Part shown: positions 39,001 to 50,238 of the stretch, piece after piece
Layout of the letters: the number at the start of each line of letters is the position of its first letter
Numbering within the stretch: the first letter of the stretch is position 1
NCBI GenBank assembly: GCA_013399305.1
Contig: VXAI01000019.1
Coordinates: 1,889,034 to 1,953,033, forward strand
Direction of reading: 5' to 3'
Source: Rostratula benghalensis
Lineage: Eukaryota; Chordata; Aves; Charadriiformes; Rostratulidae
DNA length: 64,000 nt
Notes under the pieces: generated by a model
The model's database searches: none
What the model saw: the letters and a program-made list of their open reading frames with translations, nothing else
Told to the model about the DNA's origin: nothing
Position numbers and translations under genes: made by a program

Positions 39001-39927
39001 CCCAGTGAAATACAGTCTCAGTGAAGAACCACCCAGTGTTACCCTCCTGTTATCACGTAGTTACAGGTACAAGGTTTTTCCTTGCAGGATATCCTTTTCC
39101 ATCCTCTTCCTGTCCTTGTCCCAAAGACTGATTACCCATGCAAACTACAGCATATTTTTCCTCCCTGGCTGCTGCTATTTTGCCCCAGCTTGCAAACTTC
39201 TTGTTGCTGGATTTCATCCCTTTTGATGCCTGACCTCCCGGTGCTCAGGTTTGCTTATATTGGTTACTGGGTTTATCTTTTAACTCATATAATACTAACA
39301 TTAATAATCTTTGGCTGTCACAGAGTGCAGTTTCAGAGTAGGTGAAATCCAGTCTAACAGCCATGCAAAGGAGCATCTCTGCTTTTCCTTTCTGCCTCCA
39401 CTTTTACATTCTAGCCCACTCCTTCATGTAAATGACTGTAGCTTCAGAGTGTCTCAGCTCTACCAACCAATCTGATAGAAAAATAAACAACTGGAAAAAA
39501 AAAAGTATTGGTTTTCTGACAGAGCAACAAGCTGAGATAATTCATCCTATGAACATATGACTCCAGTAAAATTATTGGTATTAACGCAGACAGCAAACTT
39601 CAACATTGTGCACTTTTGAAACTGCTGTAAAGGGTGATGTGGGAATATGTAGCTACCAATAAGGAAAAGACAGAAAAATTCTGTTTGGAAATTTAGCAGA
39701 TAATAAGTTGACATTGGGAGTCTTCAGTGTGCTTTTAGTGAAAAGATACCATTACAATGAATTTATATTCTCGGTCTGCAAAGAAATGCAAATTAAACCT
39801 TCATTATCTGTACTTGCTTAGATATTGAATTTCAGAATAAATTCTTAGGAACATAAAAAAGTGTTTTTAAAACTGCTTGCACTTCAATCAGTGATGGTTA
39901 TGAGAATTGCATTTGTGATTTCCTAGA
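30045..39927. other. AT-rich sequence, no recognised gene
   Basis: About 10 kb of DNA without a recognised transposon. The longest frame (30262-30657, minus, 131 codons) is rich in Phe, Ile, Leu, Lys and Asn, as expected of translated AT-rich DNA, and has no convincing splice context. Slightly GC-richer patches at about 32430-32600, 34150-34400 and 38070-38300 have no recognised identity. One ambiguous base (N) sits at 32823 beside a TA run. Confidence 0.5.
32823..32823. other. ambiguous base in the assembly
   Basis: A single N directly follows an ATATATATA run. It marks an uncalled base rather than biology, and suggests a consensus or draft assembly in which nearby short-repeat length may also be unreliable. 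Confidence 0.95.
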
Positions 39928-40052
39928 TTTTCAAGACCCACCTGGGTGCAACCCTGTGTAATGTGCTCTAGGAGGACTTACTTTAGCAGAGGAGTTGGAC
40001 CAGATGATCTCTAGAGGTCCCTTCCAACTCTGACAACTCTGTGATGCTGTAA
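39928..40052 (+). mobile_element. CR1 LINE 3' end
   Basis: TTTTCAAGACCCACCTGGGT and GTGCTCTAGGAGGACTTACT. Then GAGTTGGACCAGATGATCTC, TAGAGGTCCCTTCCAACTCT and ACTCTGTGATGCTGTAATAT. This is the sense CR1 3' end, finishing in decayed TGTGATTCTGTGAT-type terminal repeats. About 125 bases remain, + strand, 5'-truncated. It belongs to a different CR1 subfamily (GGAGTTGGACCAGATGATCT type) from the copies at 28.3 and 29.9 kb. Confidence 0.9.
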
Positions 40053-42036
40053 TATTTTAATAACTAAGGGACTGGGATGTTTGAAAGAATGCTCTGTTCA
40101 TCAAACCCATTAATTATTCCAAGAAATTTAATGAATGCTCCATACACACAGAAAAGTAGCTGATGTAAAGTTCAGAAAATTACCACAGTTTATTGTTACA
40201 GAGACTGAGGGTGCGTATGTCTTGATTTTTCATTAATGTTTTGCATTACTCTTTGTCTTTCAACAATTGAGTTCTCCAGAATGGATTCAACACTTTGCAC
40301 TTATATAAGAGACTTGTTTCCAAATAAATTTTTCAGCTTGTTTTTATCTCTTGACAGGTTGAAATTTTTTTTACGTGCTGTATGTTAGTTATTAGCTACT
40401 TCAATTAATATTTTGGGGGAAGGATTGAGACATTGCTTTAAATTTACCTCACAGTCAGAGAAACTGCTGTTTGCACGTGTAGCCCCAAAATAGTTCAGCA
40501 CTATGTTTTCAGTTTTACAAAGGTTTGGGTAAGTAACATGTGGCTAACTTTTTTTTCAGGCACAAATGTGAGCTTTCAATACAAAATCAAGTATTACAGG
40601 AACGAAATGAGAACTATATTTATTACACATACCAAATCTGTACTTGAATTAGTTCTTTTGCAAGCATCTGCATATAGTTGCCACTAAATTGTTGTTGAAA
40701 GACAGCTTTCCAAGGACAATTACTATTCTTGAAGAACACTCTTTAGCAGAAGGACCAGAATTAGGGAATACACTAGAATAATTTTCTGATTTTAGCAATA
40801 TACTTCTAAAGCTCACAGATTTCCCACAGAAAAGTATTCTTGCCCACTAATTGATACAAGTTCTCCCAATTCTGGCTCCCAGTAGGTGTAGAGACTGATA
40901 TCTGTTCAAACATCCAGCTATTTCTGTGCAGTAGTTAGGTACACTGAAAAAGTTACTCCTGTGGCAATCTAGGCAGCTGCATGACACAGGTTTGCATTTC
41001 TTTTACAAAGCAGATAACAAGAAATGCAAACAGATTAAATGGCTTCTTTTCATAACGCACAATATGCCAAGAATTGGGCAGCAAGTCAGCCATAAAATTT
41101 GCTCCATTACACACACACCACCTCAACACATTTCCATTACAGCCTGGGATTTATTTTTTTGTCACACCTTACACTGAAACTCAATTTGTTGTGATGGAGA
41201 TTTTAAGTACTCTGAAACTGTGTTTATATTATCAGTCATTTCAATATGGTATTTATAAAGGCAAAATTTTAATAGCCTTCCTGCCACCTCTATTCTTTTT
41301 TTCTGCTCACATCTTTTCTGCTTTGCAGAGTACTTCTAGAAACCTCCTTTTTGATTCATCCCTATAGCCTAACATGGCATTCAGTGACACTGGACAAAAG
41401 AGTTATCAAATACTTAAAGGTCAAGGCTAGGCACTTTAGACAAGAAAATATGTATATTTTTAATATCAAAGTATACTTTTGCAACTACTGTTTCTCTCTA
41501 CAGAGGAAAAATATTTTTAAAGGTAGTTACTTGTATTTATCAAGAACTATAAAACCTAATTTCAACAGAAGCTACAACACCTGTAACAGTAGGAATATAA
41601 CTCTAGGAATAATCCTGCTGGAGAGACAGTAACAATTTTAGCTTGCATTATTTGTGATTTTTGCCTATAAAGTTAAAACCAAAGAAAATGACCTTGATTA
41701 TGTATGCTCTGCAAGAATGTATTAGATTAGTTTTATATCCTTAGAAGCTTTTAGTTACAAAAAGATCAAGAAAGAGACATTCTAGTATGACCGCAGTGTA
41801 TGGAATAAAATGTCACATTTGAGCCCAAGAAAGAAGTTAAAATGAGAGAAAGGTTGGCTTCTGGCTGTTTGTATCATGACCATATTTGATGTCTTTCTCA
41901 CTGATCATCCATGATAAACCTACAACTTGAGCATATTTCTAGCCAGAATACCAGCCCACAGGATCATCTCTGGCACAGCCACATGAACATCATTTTGTAT
42001 TTTGCAGTCTTCAAGTGACACTCTTTGGCCTCCTAG

Positions 42037-42073
42037 GCTAAAAGTGCCTAAAGGCTAAAGTGCCTAAAGCTAA
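42037..42073. repeat. short tandem duplication (about 16 bp unit)
   Basis: GGCTAAAAGTGCCTAAA is followed at once by GGCTAAAGTGCCTAAA and then GCTAAAAACTC: two and a half near-identical units differing by one A. A recent slippage product. Confidence 0.85.
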
Positions 42074-42719
42074 AAACTCGGGTGCATTCAGAGCTGTGAG
42101 CATCAATCTCTGTACCTTGAACTACAGCAGAAAGTTTTCATGGGAAAAGCTACATCCACATGACTCAGCGCAGAGAGGACACAACACACCCTGCCCAATA
42201 AATTTCTGTTATTCATTTTACTAACAAACCCAGCTTTTAGATCATGTAGAATCCTCTGGGCTAACCATTCACCTTATTTGCTTCTTCAACTTCCACAAGC
42301 AATCACTTTTCTACGAGAAGCGGCTTACAAGAAAGGGAAATACCATTTCGTTTGGCTCAGCTTTAGTACTTCAGACCACCTTGCAGGCTGCCTTCCTTTG
42401 AAGGGAAATGCATGTAAATCTATTGAAGATTTACAATTGTCAGTGGAAGAGTTTTGAGGTTAAGTTTTTCTGTAACCCTATCAACTTGTAATTTGCCTCC
42501 ATTTCAAATGTTGGCAGGTAAATTTTGCGCATCTCAACAGTTTTGCACCACCAGGGCTTTAGCTTAAGCTGCTGTATTTTCTAACTGGCTAACCATCCCT
42601 CTTTGATCTCTGTGAGGCCCTGTCAACTGGAAGTTTTCTTAAATCCTTGAATTTCTTTGGGCTCTGTTTGGCTTCACAATAACTTCCCCAGTAACTGTGC
42701 TCACCTATCCCCTTTTTTC

Positions 42720-42734
42720 TTTTTTTTTTTTTTT
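42720..42734. repeat. T15 run
   Basis: T homopolymer preceded by CCCCTTTTTTC and followed by CCAGAG. As a pyrimidine tract ending in CAG it looks like an acceptor site, but the following frames stop quickly. Confidence 0.75.
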
Positions 42735-43471
42735 CCAGAGAAATACCTGGAGAGTTAAAGGTCAAATGAGTGTAGGTAAAAGTTAGCCAAACACATAGCA
42801 TACCTTTACTATGTAATTTAACACTTGCAGTAAAGAAAATGTTAAGCCTTCCTGCAAAGTACAAAGATACAAAAATAGCCTTCACTCACAAACACTCAAA
42901 AAATTAGTATCACTTTTATTACTGTAGTAGTAATATAAAGAAAGGCACTTTGCTTTATTTTCCTAAGCTCAGGAAATTCTACCAAAGGAACCAACTAGAG
43001 TAACCCATTATACTGATTTGGGGATTTTTCAGTTTAAGAATTCTTGCTCCATTCATTTTTTGTGCAATAAGTTTGCAAGACAGCATTAAAGAGTTTATTT
43101 ATTAACTTGAAGATTAAGTTTACAGTCTACTGTACTATTGCCATTAGAAACCAAATTCCCCCCACAGTTGTAGGAGGCTTTTTCATTCTCTCTGGGATTT
43201 GGTGACTTTTTACACATACTATTGCCACCTGGATAAGTATTTTTAGCCAGGTTTCTGCAGTATATTTCTGCTTACCTGAAAATCTTTGCATCATGTTTCA
43301 TTTTGTAGTATCAATGTCCTTTAATGTTCTCTCACTTTTCCATTAGCCTTCTCCAAGTTTGCACATTTCATTGAACAATAAAGAGTAACAGATTCATACA
43401 GGACAGAAAAGAGATAGCAGTGGCATCTCCAATTCATTTGAGGATGTCTCCCCACATTTCTGCTTTCAGAT

Positions 43472-43660
43472 AATAAGGCCATACTAAATCAAACCAGAGG
43501 AACTATCTAATCCACTTTCCTCGCTAAAAGTGACCACTAACAGCTGCTTAATAAGAACATAAAAGAGTGGATACTTATAAAATAACTTGTGCAGAGAAAA
43601 TTTCCTCCCCCTGCCCATCAATATTCATTGAAATCTACCTGGAGAAGTCTCTAGTTTACA
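43472..43660 (-). mobile_element. ancient CR1/L3-like LINE 3' fragment (archosaur/turtle type)
   Basis: AAGGCCATACTAAATCAAAC, then CAGAGGAACTATCTAATCC, ACTTTCCTCGCTAAAAGTGA and CCACTAACAGCTGCTTAATA. These follow the order of the GGCCATACTGGGTCAGACC, AGGTCCATCTAG, CAGTATCCTG, AGTGGCCA blocks of old turtle, crocodile and bird CR1 3' ends. The later part, with ATAACTTGTGCAGAGAAAAT, TTCCTCC and AGAAGTCTCTAGTTTA, fits the next part of that consensus. The element lies on the minus strand and is highly diverged, so it should predate modern birds. The match is from memory. Confidence 0.58.
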
Positions 43661-44742
43661 AATTACCAAACACTTCAGATTCAGAAAAACAATCTTTTCC
43701 AGCATCTCAGAGATTAGCCTTCATTTGAATCAATGGTTCTGTCACTAAACTCAAGTATAAAATAAAATTACTGTCTGACACATAATTTTTGATCACTGTA
43801 GATACAAGAGTATCTTAATAAGTGGAGTAGGAAGTAGCTAAAGAAGTGCTGCTTCACAAGCACTGTTCATGACTGAGAAAAGTTTAGATAATTTATTCTG
43901 AACTCTGGTGAAGATGCTACATAAAAGCAATGGCAGATAACACTGATAGCCTTGTGAGCTCGCATTTTTGTGCATTGGCAATGCATATTTACATATGGTC
44001 AAAAGTACCAAAAAAAAAAAAAAAGCAATGTTCATGATGCCACAAAAAGAAAACCTGAGAAAACCTGCCTTTTCTTTTATCACTTAGTGGTATTTCCACA
44101 GATTTCACATTACAGCTTTGTTTTCCCATCCCAGAGAAACATTCATAAACATAAACATACAAGAAGAGGCTCCAAAGCTAATTGTCTTACATTCAGAGCT
44201 GGAATCTAATCCTCATTCAAACAAATTCATTCTACATTTTCCCTGTTCCTAAACTTCACAGGTATTTTTACTATTGTTCACTGCCTAGTTTTGTTCAAAG
44301 TATTTATTTTTATGTGCAATATTTAATCTCCCCTTCATTCTCTTTGGTTTTCAAATTCGTACGTAAAATTATAAAAAAAAAAAACTTAAAAAAACCTGCC
44401 TTCGTATTTCTCTTACCAAAATCCATGTGAGCTTTTGCATAAAAAGGTGAAGGTGAATTGTGATGAATCAATTTCCTGAGCTGATCTTTCATTTCACCAG
44501 GAAATGACTAGGGCTTATACAACCTAACAAAAGACAGGTAATAAGTGTTATTCCCATTCAAAAGGAATGCCATTTGCACATCGCGAAACAAGTCACAAGG
44601 TTTACATTCATTTCCTTTAGTAGTAAAAGGATGCATGCTACTCCTGTTACTCTACTGGTATTTACATACAATTTTGACACACTTAAATGACCATAGTCTC
44701 TCTAATAACTGCAAATTAGGCACTGTTTTGTAAGTGAAGGCA
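43661..44742. other. AT-rich sequence, no recognised gene
   Basis: Contains A runs at about 44010-44024 and 44372-44383. No gene or transposon end recognised. Confidence 0.5.
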
Positions 44743-45380
44743 TTAACTGCTCACAAAGTGAATGTGCTCCCTGCCCTTGCCCAGCTGCAGAGGTGGCCGC
44801 CTGCAGAGCCAGAAGAAGAAGAAAGACAAGTGAGCTTCATACCTGTGCACAGGTCTTCTCTTGGTCACTAAGGAGCTGGAACCAGCCATTTTACCACAAT
44901 CTCTGCCAGGGCACAGCACCAGCCAGCCCTGCCTCAGGGAGAGGGATCTGGGGCCCATCATGGCACCCAGCCGGCTGGGCAGCCTCTCCCATCCTGCTGC
45001 CCTGGAGAGGAGCAGGGCTGATGGCAGTAGCCACATACTGAACATTAAGTGCCTCAGATGGGGATAGGACAAGGCCAGGCTGGGATGGTGGCCTACAGGT
45101 GTGCCCAGGTTGGCAGAGGCCATGGCTGGGCAGGGCAGGGATGTGGGGAGACGGAGACAGAGCCCTGACAACACAGAGAGGCTGGAGGTGTGTTCCTTCA
45201 CCAAATCCAAATGGCAAAGGAAATTTTCAGGGCAGAAAATTGCGAATCATAGGCCAAAAGCCTCAGAAAGAGAAGAGGGACAGGCCAGACCAGTGCATGC
45301 ACGCACATGGCCACTCGGTCTTCAGGACTCAACCTTCCCTAACCCTCACCCAGCTAGGACCAATCCTGCATATTGAGGTC
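44743..45380. other. GC-rich block of unknown identity
   Basis: A sharp rise in GC compared with both flanks, made of motifs such as CCAGCCAGCCCTGCCTCAGG, CAGGCTGGGATGGTGGCC and GGCAGGGATGTGGGGAG. It contains few CpG pairs, so it is not a CpG-island promoter. Long frames run on both strands at once (155 and 108 codons minus, 130 and 91 plus), which is the product of low stop density rather than coding. The style resembles GC-rich avian retroelement or LTR sequence, but I cannot name a family. It could also be a decayed retrocopy. Confidence 0.45.
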
Positions 45381-48300
45381 AGTTGTTACAGTATGGGAGA
45401 AGAACATTTTCACTCAACGTGGACTTTTTTGCACTGTCAATCACATGTATTTCTATTCATCTATCTTAGTGATTCACCTGCCCAGATCTGACACAAAAGC
45501 AGCCTTCAAGGAATCTTCATTCCATTGAGAGAACCAGCCTAGTGCTTCATTTGAATATGAATATTTGTACAGATATGAATTGTTTCTTCTAATTTGTCAG
45601 TGTGATATGATCTCATTACATCAGAATTAGTCAGTTTTTTAATTTATAATGAAGGGATGTCAAAGATACTGCATTTTATCCAGTAGTTTCTGAAGGACAG
45701 CAAGGGACATTAAATCAGTGGCATGCCATTCAGTTTCAAAAATAATATGGAGACTGTGTAAACTCAGTAAACACTGTGTTTAACAGAAAAATAAAATAGG
45801 ACCTTATCTCTCTTGAAACATTTATCATTTGTGATGTCTCTATCCCACAGCGTATATTCAAGTCAGTTTCCTTTTACCAGGCACTACAGAGTTTCCACAA
45901 AATTTCTTATTCATTTGGAGGCATATGTAAATAAACCTTAATTCCAAGTAGCAAAAGGTAGTTACATGGCTGCAGATATTATTTTTTTTAATAAAGAAAT
46001 AGATTAAACAATATTTCAGTAAAAAACCCAATTACCAAAGGTATCATTAGCACCACAGAAGTTCTAGAAGCTGCTTCGAGATTTTTCACAAGCTGCCAGT
46101 TACTCGTTATAAAAGAAGTGCTGCAGTTCTCTGTGTGTCCTCCAGGTGTAGCATTTTCACAGTTCATAAGCAGTAGCTGCCTGTATAAGCAGTATCTGTC
46201 AGTCAGATGACAGCCCATGCACAAAACTAGGTATAGCTCAAGCTCTGAGCTAACCTGCACCCAACCAGTTGCGGTGACTTCATAAGATTTGTACGGGGTT
46301 TGTATCAACGTGGAATCTGGCTACATCCATAAACAAACCACTACTTTCAGGCCAATTATACTAGAGACAAATTTAACCAAAGCCTGTTCATTTGGTGTCT
46401 CTCTAAACTGCAGAAAAATTATCTATCAAAGCAACCCCATCAAAGTATATTCACAGAATTTATACCACTATTGCAGATATATTGTTGGTTCTTAATTCTT
46501 AAAAGTAATACTATTGTGGCTTTCCTAATAATTTATTTAACACCAGTTTGCAAATCTGAGAACCTCAAAATTCTTCCTGATTTTTCAGACCTTCATTATA
46601 CAATATCTTAGGAGCCTGTGGAATAGAATAACCTAGTTTAAAAGAGAGAGGAAGTGAATCATATAGGTTAAGGAGCAACTATTTGTTAGGTATCTTCTAA
46701 TTCCATGTGACTGGGTGTTTGGATACCCAGTTGATAAATTGATATATATATGCAGAGCACTTCACCAAGTCAGACCTAGCAGTACTAACATACACCTTTA
46801 AACATGAGTTGTTTCCATTTGGACAGGCAGAGCACAGAGGGGTAACCCTATATTTTTTCCATTGAAACTCTAGATGGAAAAATATAGGCCATCTGACCTA
46901 AGATGTAAACTTACTTTTCTTAATTAATCATGGTTCCTCATGGTGCAGAAACAACAGTTTAAAAACTGTGTAGTAACAAAAACTCAAGCACTATGATATG
47001 AGTCTTTCTAAGCACTAATAATGGCTTCATTTGCAACCATTGACACTCTCAATGGCAACCATTAAGAACAGGGTTATTTTTTTATTGGTCAGTGAAATTA
47101 ATAAGAACAATTTTTTAAAATCCCCCAATATCCTGCATTTCTACTGAAAGATCCACATTTAATATTACTCCTAGCCCATGCATACTATATGTATCAGACC
47201 TTGAGAGAATGTTTCTGTGACATTTTGTTCTAAAATATAATTTCACAGGTAACTTTCTGCCCACATACCAGCATTCAGATTTCTGTCTCCATGTTGAGTT
47301 CAAAACCCTTTTCAAATCAAACCAACATTCATTGTTTGTACAGTCAGAATGAACGTTTTATCCCAGGAAATATCACGTGTAATTTTTTGTATTTGTCCGT
47401 GAATATAATAAAGGACTGATAATCCAAGTAGAAACACTGATACAGATGGGACAGAGCTGGATCATGCCTGAATTGATGAAATATCCTTGGTGAAATGCTC
47501 CTTAAGTGACATTCAGATTCATGTATCAGAGAATATCCCGAGGGTGTGCATGGAATTCCCTGTGTGGCTCAAGTATAAATTCACCCTCCCACCCTTATTT
47601 GATAACACCAAAGAGCAAGCATAATTTAATCCATGAGAAAGAAACGTAGACTTACAAAATTATGGATGAGAAATGGGAAGAGAGGAGGGAAAGGGGAAGG
47701 AGAATAATGGCCAAGTGCACAGTGGCCTTTCCTAAGCATAAAACTGTGTGTTTCACAAATCGTTTCCTGTGACTTAGGAGATAAAGGTAGAAATAATGGA
47801 AATTAACTAAGAGACCTGTCATCTTTTTATTTGCACACTTTTGGATTCAGATTTTGAATGTGTGTGTGAGATTTTGACTTTAATTACGTAGAAAGTTTGT
47901 AAAGGAAAACAAGTCAGCCGAAGTTTCTATTATTTTACCATGGAAAATGGCCCTATGCTGTGCAGAAACCCTTGAGAGTAGAAAGCACCTGTGAAAAGGG
48001 CTGTTTCAGACCACTTTCTGGGATTAAGGTAAGCGAGGTAAGAGAGGGCACTTAACAGTCAGAAAGCCATTCCCCACCGAGGAACAGCGGGTTCCCTTAA
48101 CAAGACACAGGCTGCTCTGCAGCTGAACCTGAAAAGAGTGGGGAACCACAGGAGGTGTTTCAAGGGCCCTGTATTGTTATTGATTCTTGACGGTTGTCAT
48201 TTTGTATTTACTTGACAGAAGTTCCCGTGAAATATCATGAACAAGGCAACTGGTCAGTTGCTGTATGAAACAGTTCTGCTAACTCATCAAGACAGAAACA

Positions 48301-48456
48301 TCAGCTTTGGAAAGCAGCAAAGAGTCTTCACTAGCCAAAACACACTGTAACTACAGCATAGATCTGTTTGGGTTAGGAAAGCATTGAGGACTGAAGAATT
48401 TAAGCTTCAGAATAAACACACAGATCCACATTCTTCTAGTCTGAATCTTTACTTAC
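45381..48456. other. AT-rich sequence, no recognised gene
   Basis: Contains a 30-base purine-only run at 47675-47704. A 106-codon minus-strand frame at 45988-46308 lacks exon signals. Nothing else recognised. Confidence 0.5.
47675..47704 (+). repeat. 30-base homopurine tract
   Basis: GGGAAGAGAGGAGGGAAAGG, then GGAAGGAGAA, with no pyrimidine. Homopurine runs of this kind can form triplex DNA; no function is indicated here. Confidence 0.8.
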
Positions 48457-48480
48457 CTGCTGGGACATGCTGCTGTTCAT
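48457..48480 (-). other. possible first coding exon end, minus strand
   Basis: CAGCAG|GTAAGT on the minus strand is a perfect donor (boundary at 48457). Upstream, an ATG at 48480-48478 with A at -3 opens eight codons, MNSSMSQQ, in frame to the donor, and the same frame has a stop a little further upstream. This is the shape of a first coding exon. The DNA immediately upstream is somewhat GC-richer than average but has no clear promoter. Ending in phase 0, it could splice in frame to 9510-9589. Unrecognised and quite possibly chance. Confidence 0.15.
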
Positions 48481-50078
48481 CCTGGAGCTGTTACTCCCCA
48501 AATGTCCAGGTCAGGCACTGTTTAGAGAATACTGTAGGTCCTGCTGGGAGCACACTTGTGTTTTCTTTCATTAATTTTAGAAAGCAGACAGTGTATCTCA
48601 TCTGAATTTAAAGTGTGACCGCCTTTCACTAAGTTCTCAGAATTTACAACATTAATTTCTAGTGCAAGAAAATTCTCGACTGTAGCTGTTACATATAATA
48701 AATAATTTTATTGCCTGTTGTTCACAGCTAAACCAGAAAACGAAAGAAGCCACAACTTTTCCCAATTTTCAATTCCTTTTATATCACTATAGACAAAGAA
48801 CTATATTGAAGGAGGATCTGACAAAAAAATATTCTTTGAATGAACATTTTTTCATTTGTTTTTTAGAACACATGGAAAGAAAATGGTAGCTCCAGTTTTC
48901 AAGAGCATTCACACTAGACTATAAAACATATGTAAAAGTTCCTTTCAACCAATCATACTTTCATTTTAGTGGCCATTTATTCTCATCATAATGTAAATAT
49001 TCATGCTTTTAATGAATTGATTTAATACATAGAAAGCATCCCTGACTTGAATAGAGTATTCTAATGAAAATATCAAGTGAAGTGTGATGGATATATGAAA
49101 TAACAGTGGCTGGGTCAAGAAAGCAGTTGAAATACTGTCCCTGAGTAGTACTGGTTTTAAACAGATTTTAACTAGAAAAGTATGAAAATCAGTTTTACTT
49201 AAACAGATACAACTTCTGCTTTGAGACGGGGCCTAGTGTTTTTCTTCAATGATTTCAGGCTTAATAAGCTGTCTTTTTCTTAATGACCTTAGGAAACTCT
49301 ACCAAGAACCAGCAGTTCCACATTATAACATCTCTGGTTTACTTAACGCCTAAACACTGTGCAGATAGCTGCAGTAATGGCTATCTCAGCTGACCTACCA
49401 GTAACCCCTGTTTTGACCTGTAGGATTCACCCTCTCTCTAGAGGGCAAGAAGTTATTTCAATTATGGGGCTCACCGATTCATCTGCTTCAATGGAAAAGT
49501 TTTAGGTGGAAAACATTCCCAAGTCTTGCCTGGGTTTTTTTACAAGCTCAGTTTCTCTGAAGACTTCATTATGGCACTAGAAAAAATCTTGTCTCCCCTT
49601 CCCTCAGAACAAAAAATATGGCAAAATTATTGCAATAATACAAGTCATTGAACTTGAAAACTGATTTTTTTCAATTGTCAAGTATTGAGGGAAATACAAC
49701 TGCAATGTTTATAACGTTTGCCCAAAGAGCCCTACTAGTTGCCCTGCTATTTGCAGTATTCATTGTCACTGTGTTATTAAAAACCATTATCATTCTGTGA
49801 TTATGTGACCATACAAGCACCTTTTTACAAAAGGCAGCAGATTCCTTACTACAGGAAGAGAAACATCTCCATTTGCTGAAGTGTCTTTTTTTAGTTAAAA
49901 AAACTGAGCCAACTAAGTTCAAGAAAGTTATTAAGGTAAATATAACATGTAAATATACCTTAACAAGTAAAGGTACCAAAGGCACCAAACAGTTATTAGA
50001 GCATTTCGTTTCTGCTGTTGCCAGAAGCAGTTATATTCCTAAGGACATTTATGGATCTGGCACCATCCCTTTTTTCAG
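48481..50078. other. AT-rich sequence, no recognised gene
   Basis: Lies between the minus-strand start candidate and the + strand exon candidate at 50079. The frame of the + strand candidate is open back to an ATG at 49873, so its first exon might begin there rather than at the acceptor. No promoter or CpG island seen. Confidence 0.4.
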
Positions 50079-50238
50079 GACAATGACAAAGTCTGCCCTA
50101 AAACTGACACAATTTACACACTTGCTGATACTTGACATTAGGGCAAGAATGGGGAGGAGACTTTTTTTCCAAAGACAAATTTGGAGCATGATGCATCTGG
50201 CCCCTAAGATTTCAGCCTTTGAGGCCTATGAAATTAAG
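50079..50238 (+). other. candidate coding exon 1 of an unrecognised + strand gene model
   Basis: CACCATCCCTTTTTTCAG is a strong acceptor. Then come 160 bases ending ATTAAG|GTAAGA, a strong donor. Only one frame is open across the exon: one base completing a codon, then 53 codons, ending in phase 0. It begins TMTKSALKLTQFTHL and ends KISAFEAYEIK. The ATG at 50083 has A at -3 and could be the start. The frame is also open upstream to an ATG at 49873, so the exon may be longer and the acceptor unused. The next candidate exon is 56833-57037, whose open frame begins in phase 0, so the two join in frame. The peptide has no motif I can name: basic in the middle (RARMGRR), hydrophobic before it. Confidence 0.28.

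Larger units (their letters stand above)
40053..43471. other. AT-rich sequence, no recognised gene
   Basis: Contains a small tandem duplication at 42037-42073 and a T15 run at 42720-42734. Frames of 60-98 codons are present on both strands without exon signals. Confidence 0.5.

Noticed and set aside
44743..45491. Long overlapping frames on both strands, up to 155 codons
   Set aside because: They coincide exactly with the GC-rich block, where stop codons are rare. Several frames open at once is a composition effect, not evidence of coding.
48000..48030. ATTAAG|GTAAGC donor with a short open stretch upstream
   Set aside because: No acceptor with a usable pyrimidine tract precedes it and a second donor-like GAGGTAAGAG follows within 10 bases. 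Too weak.
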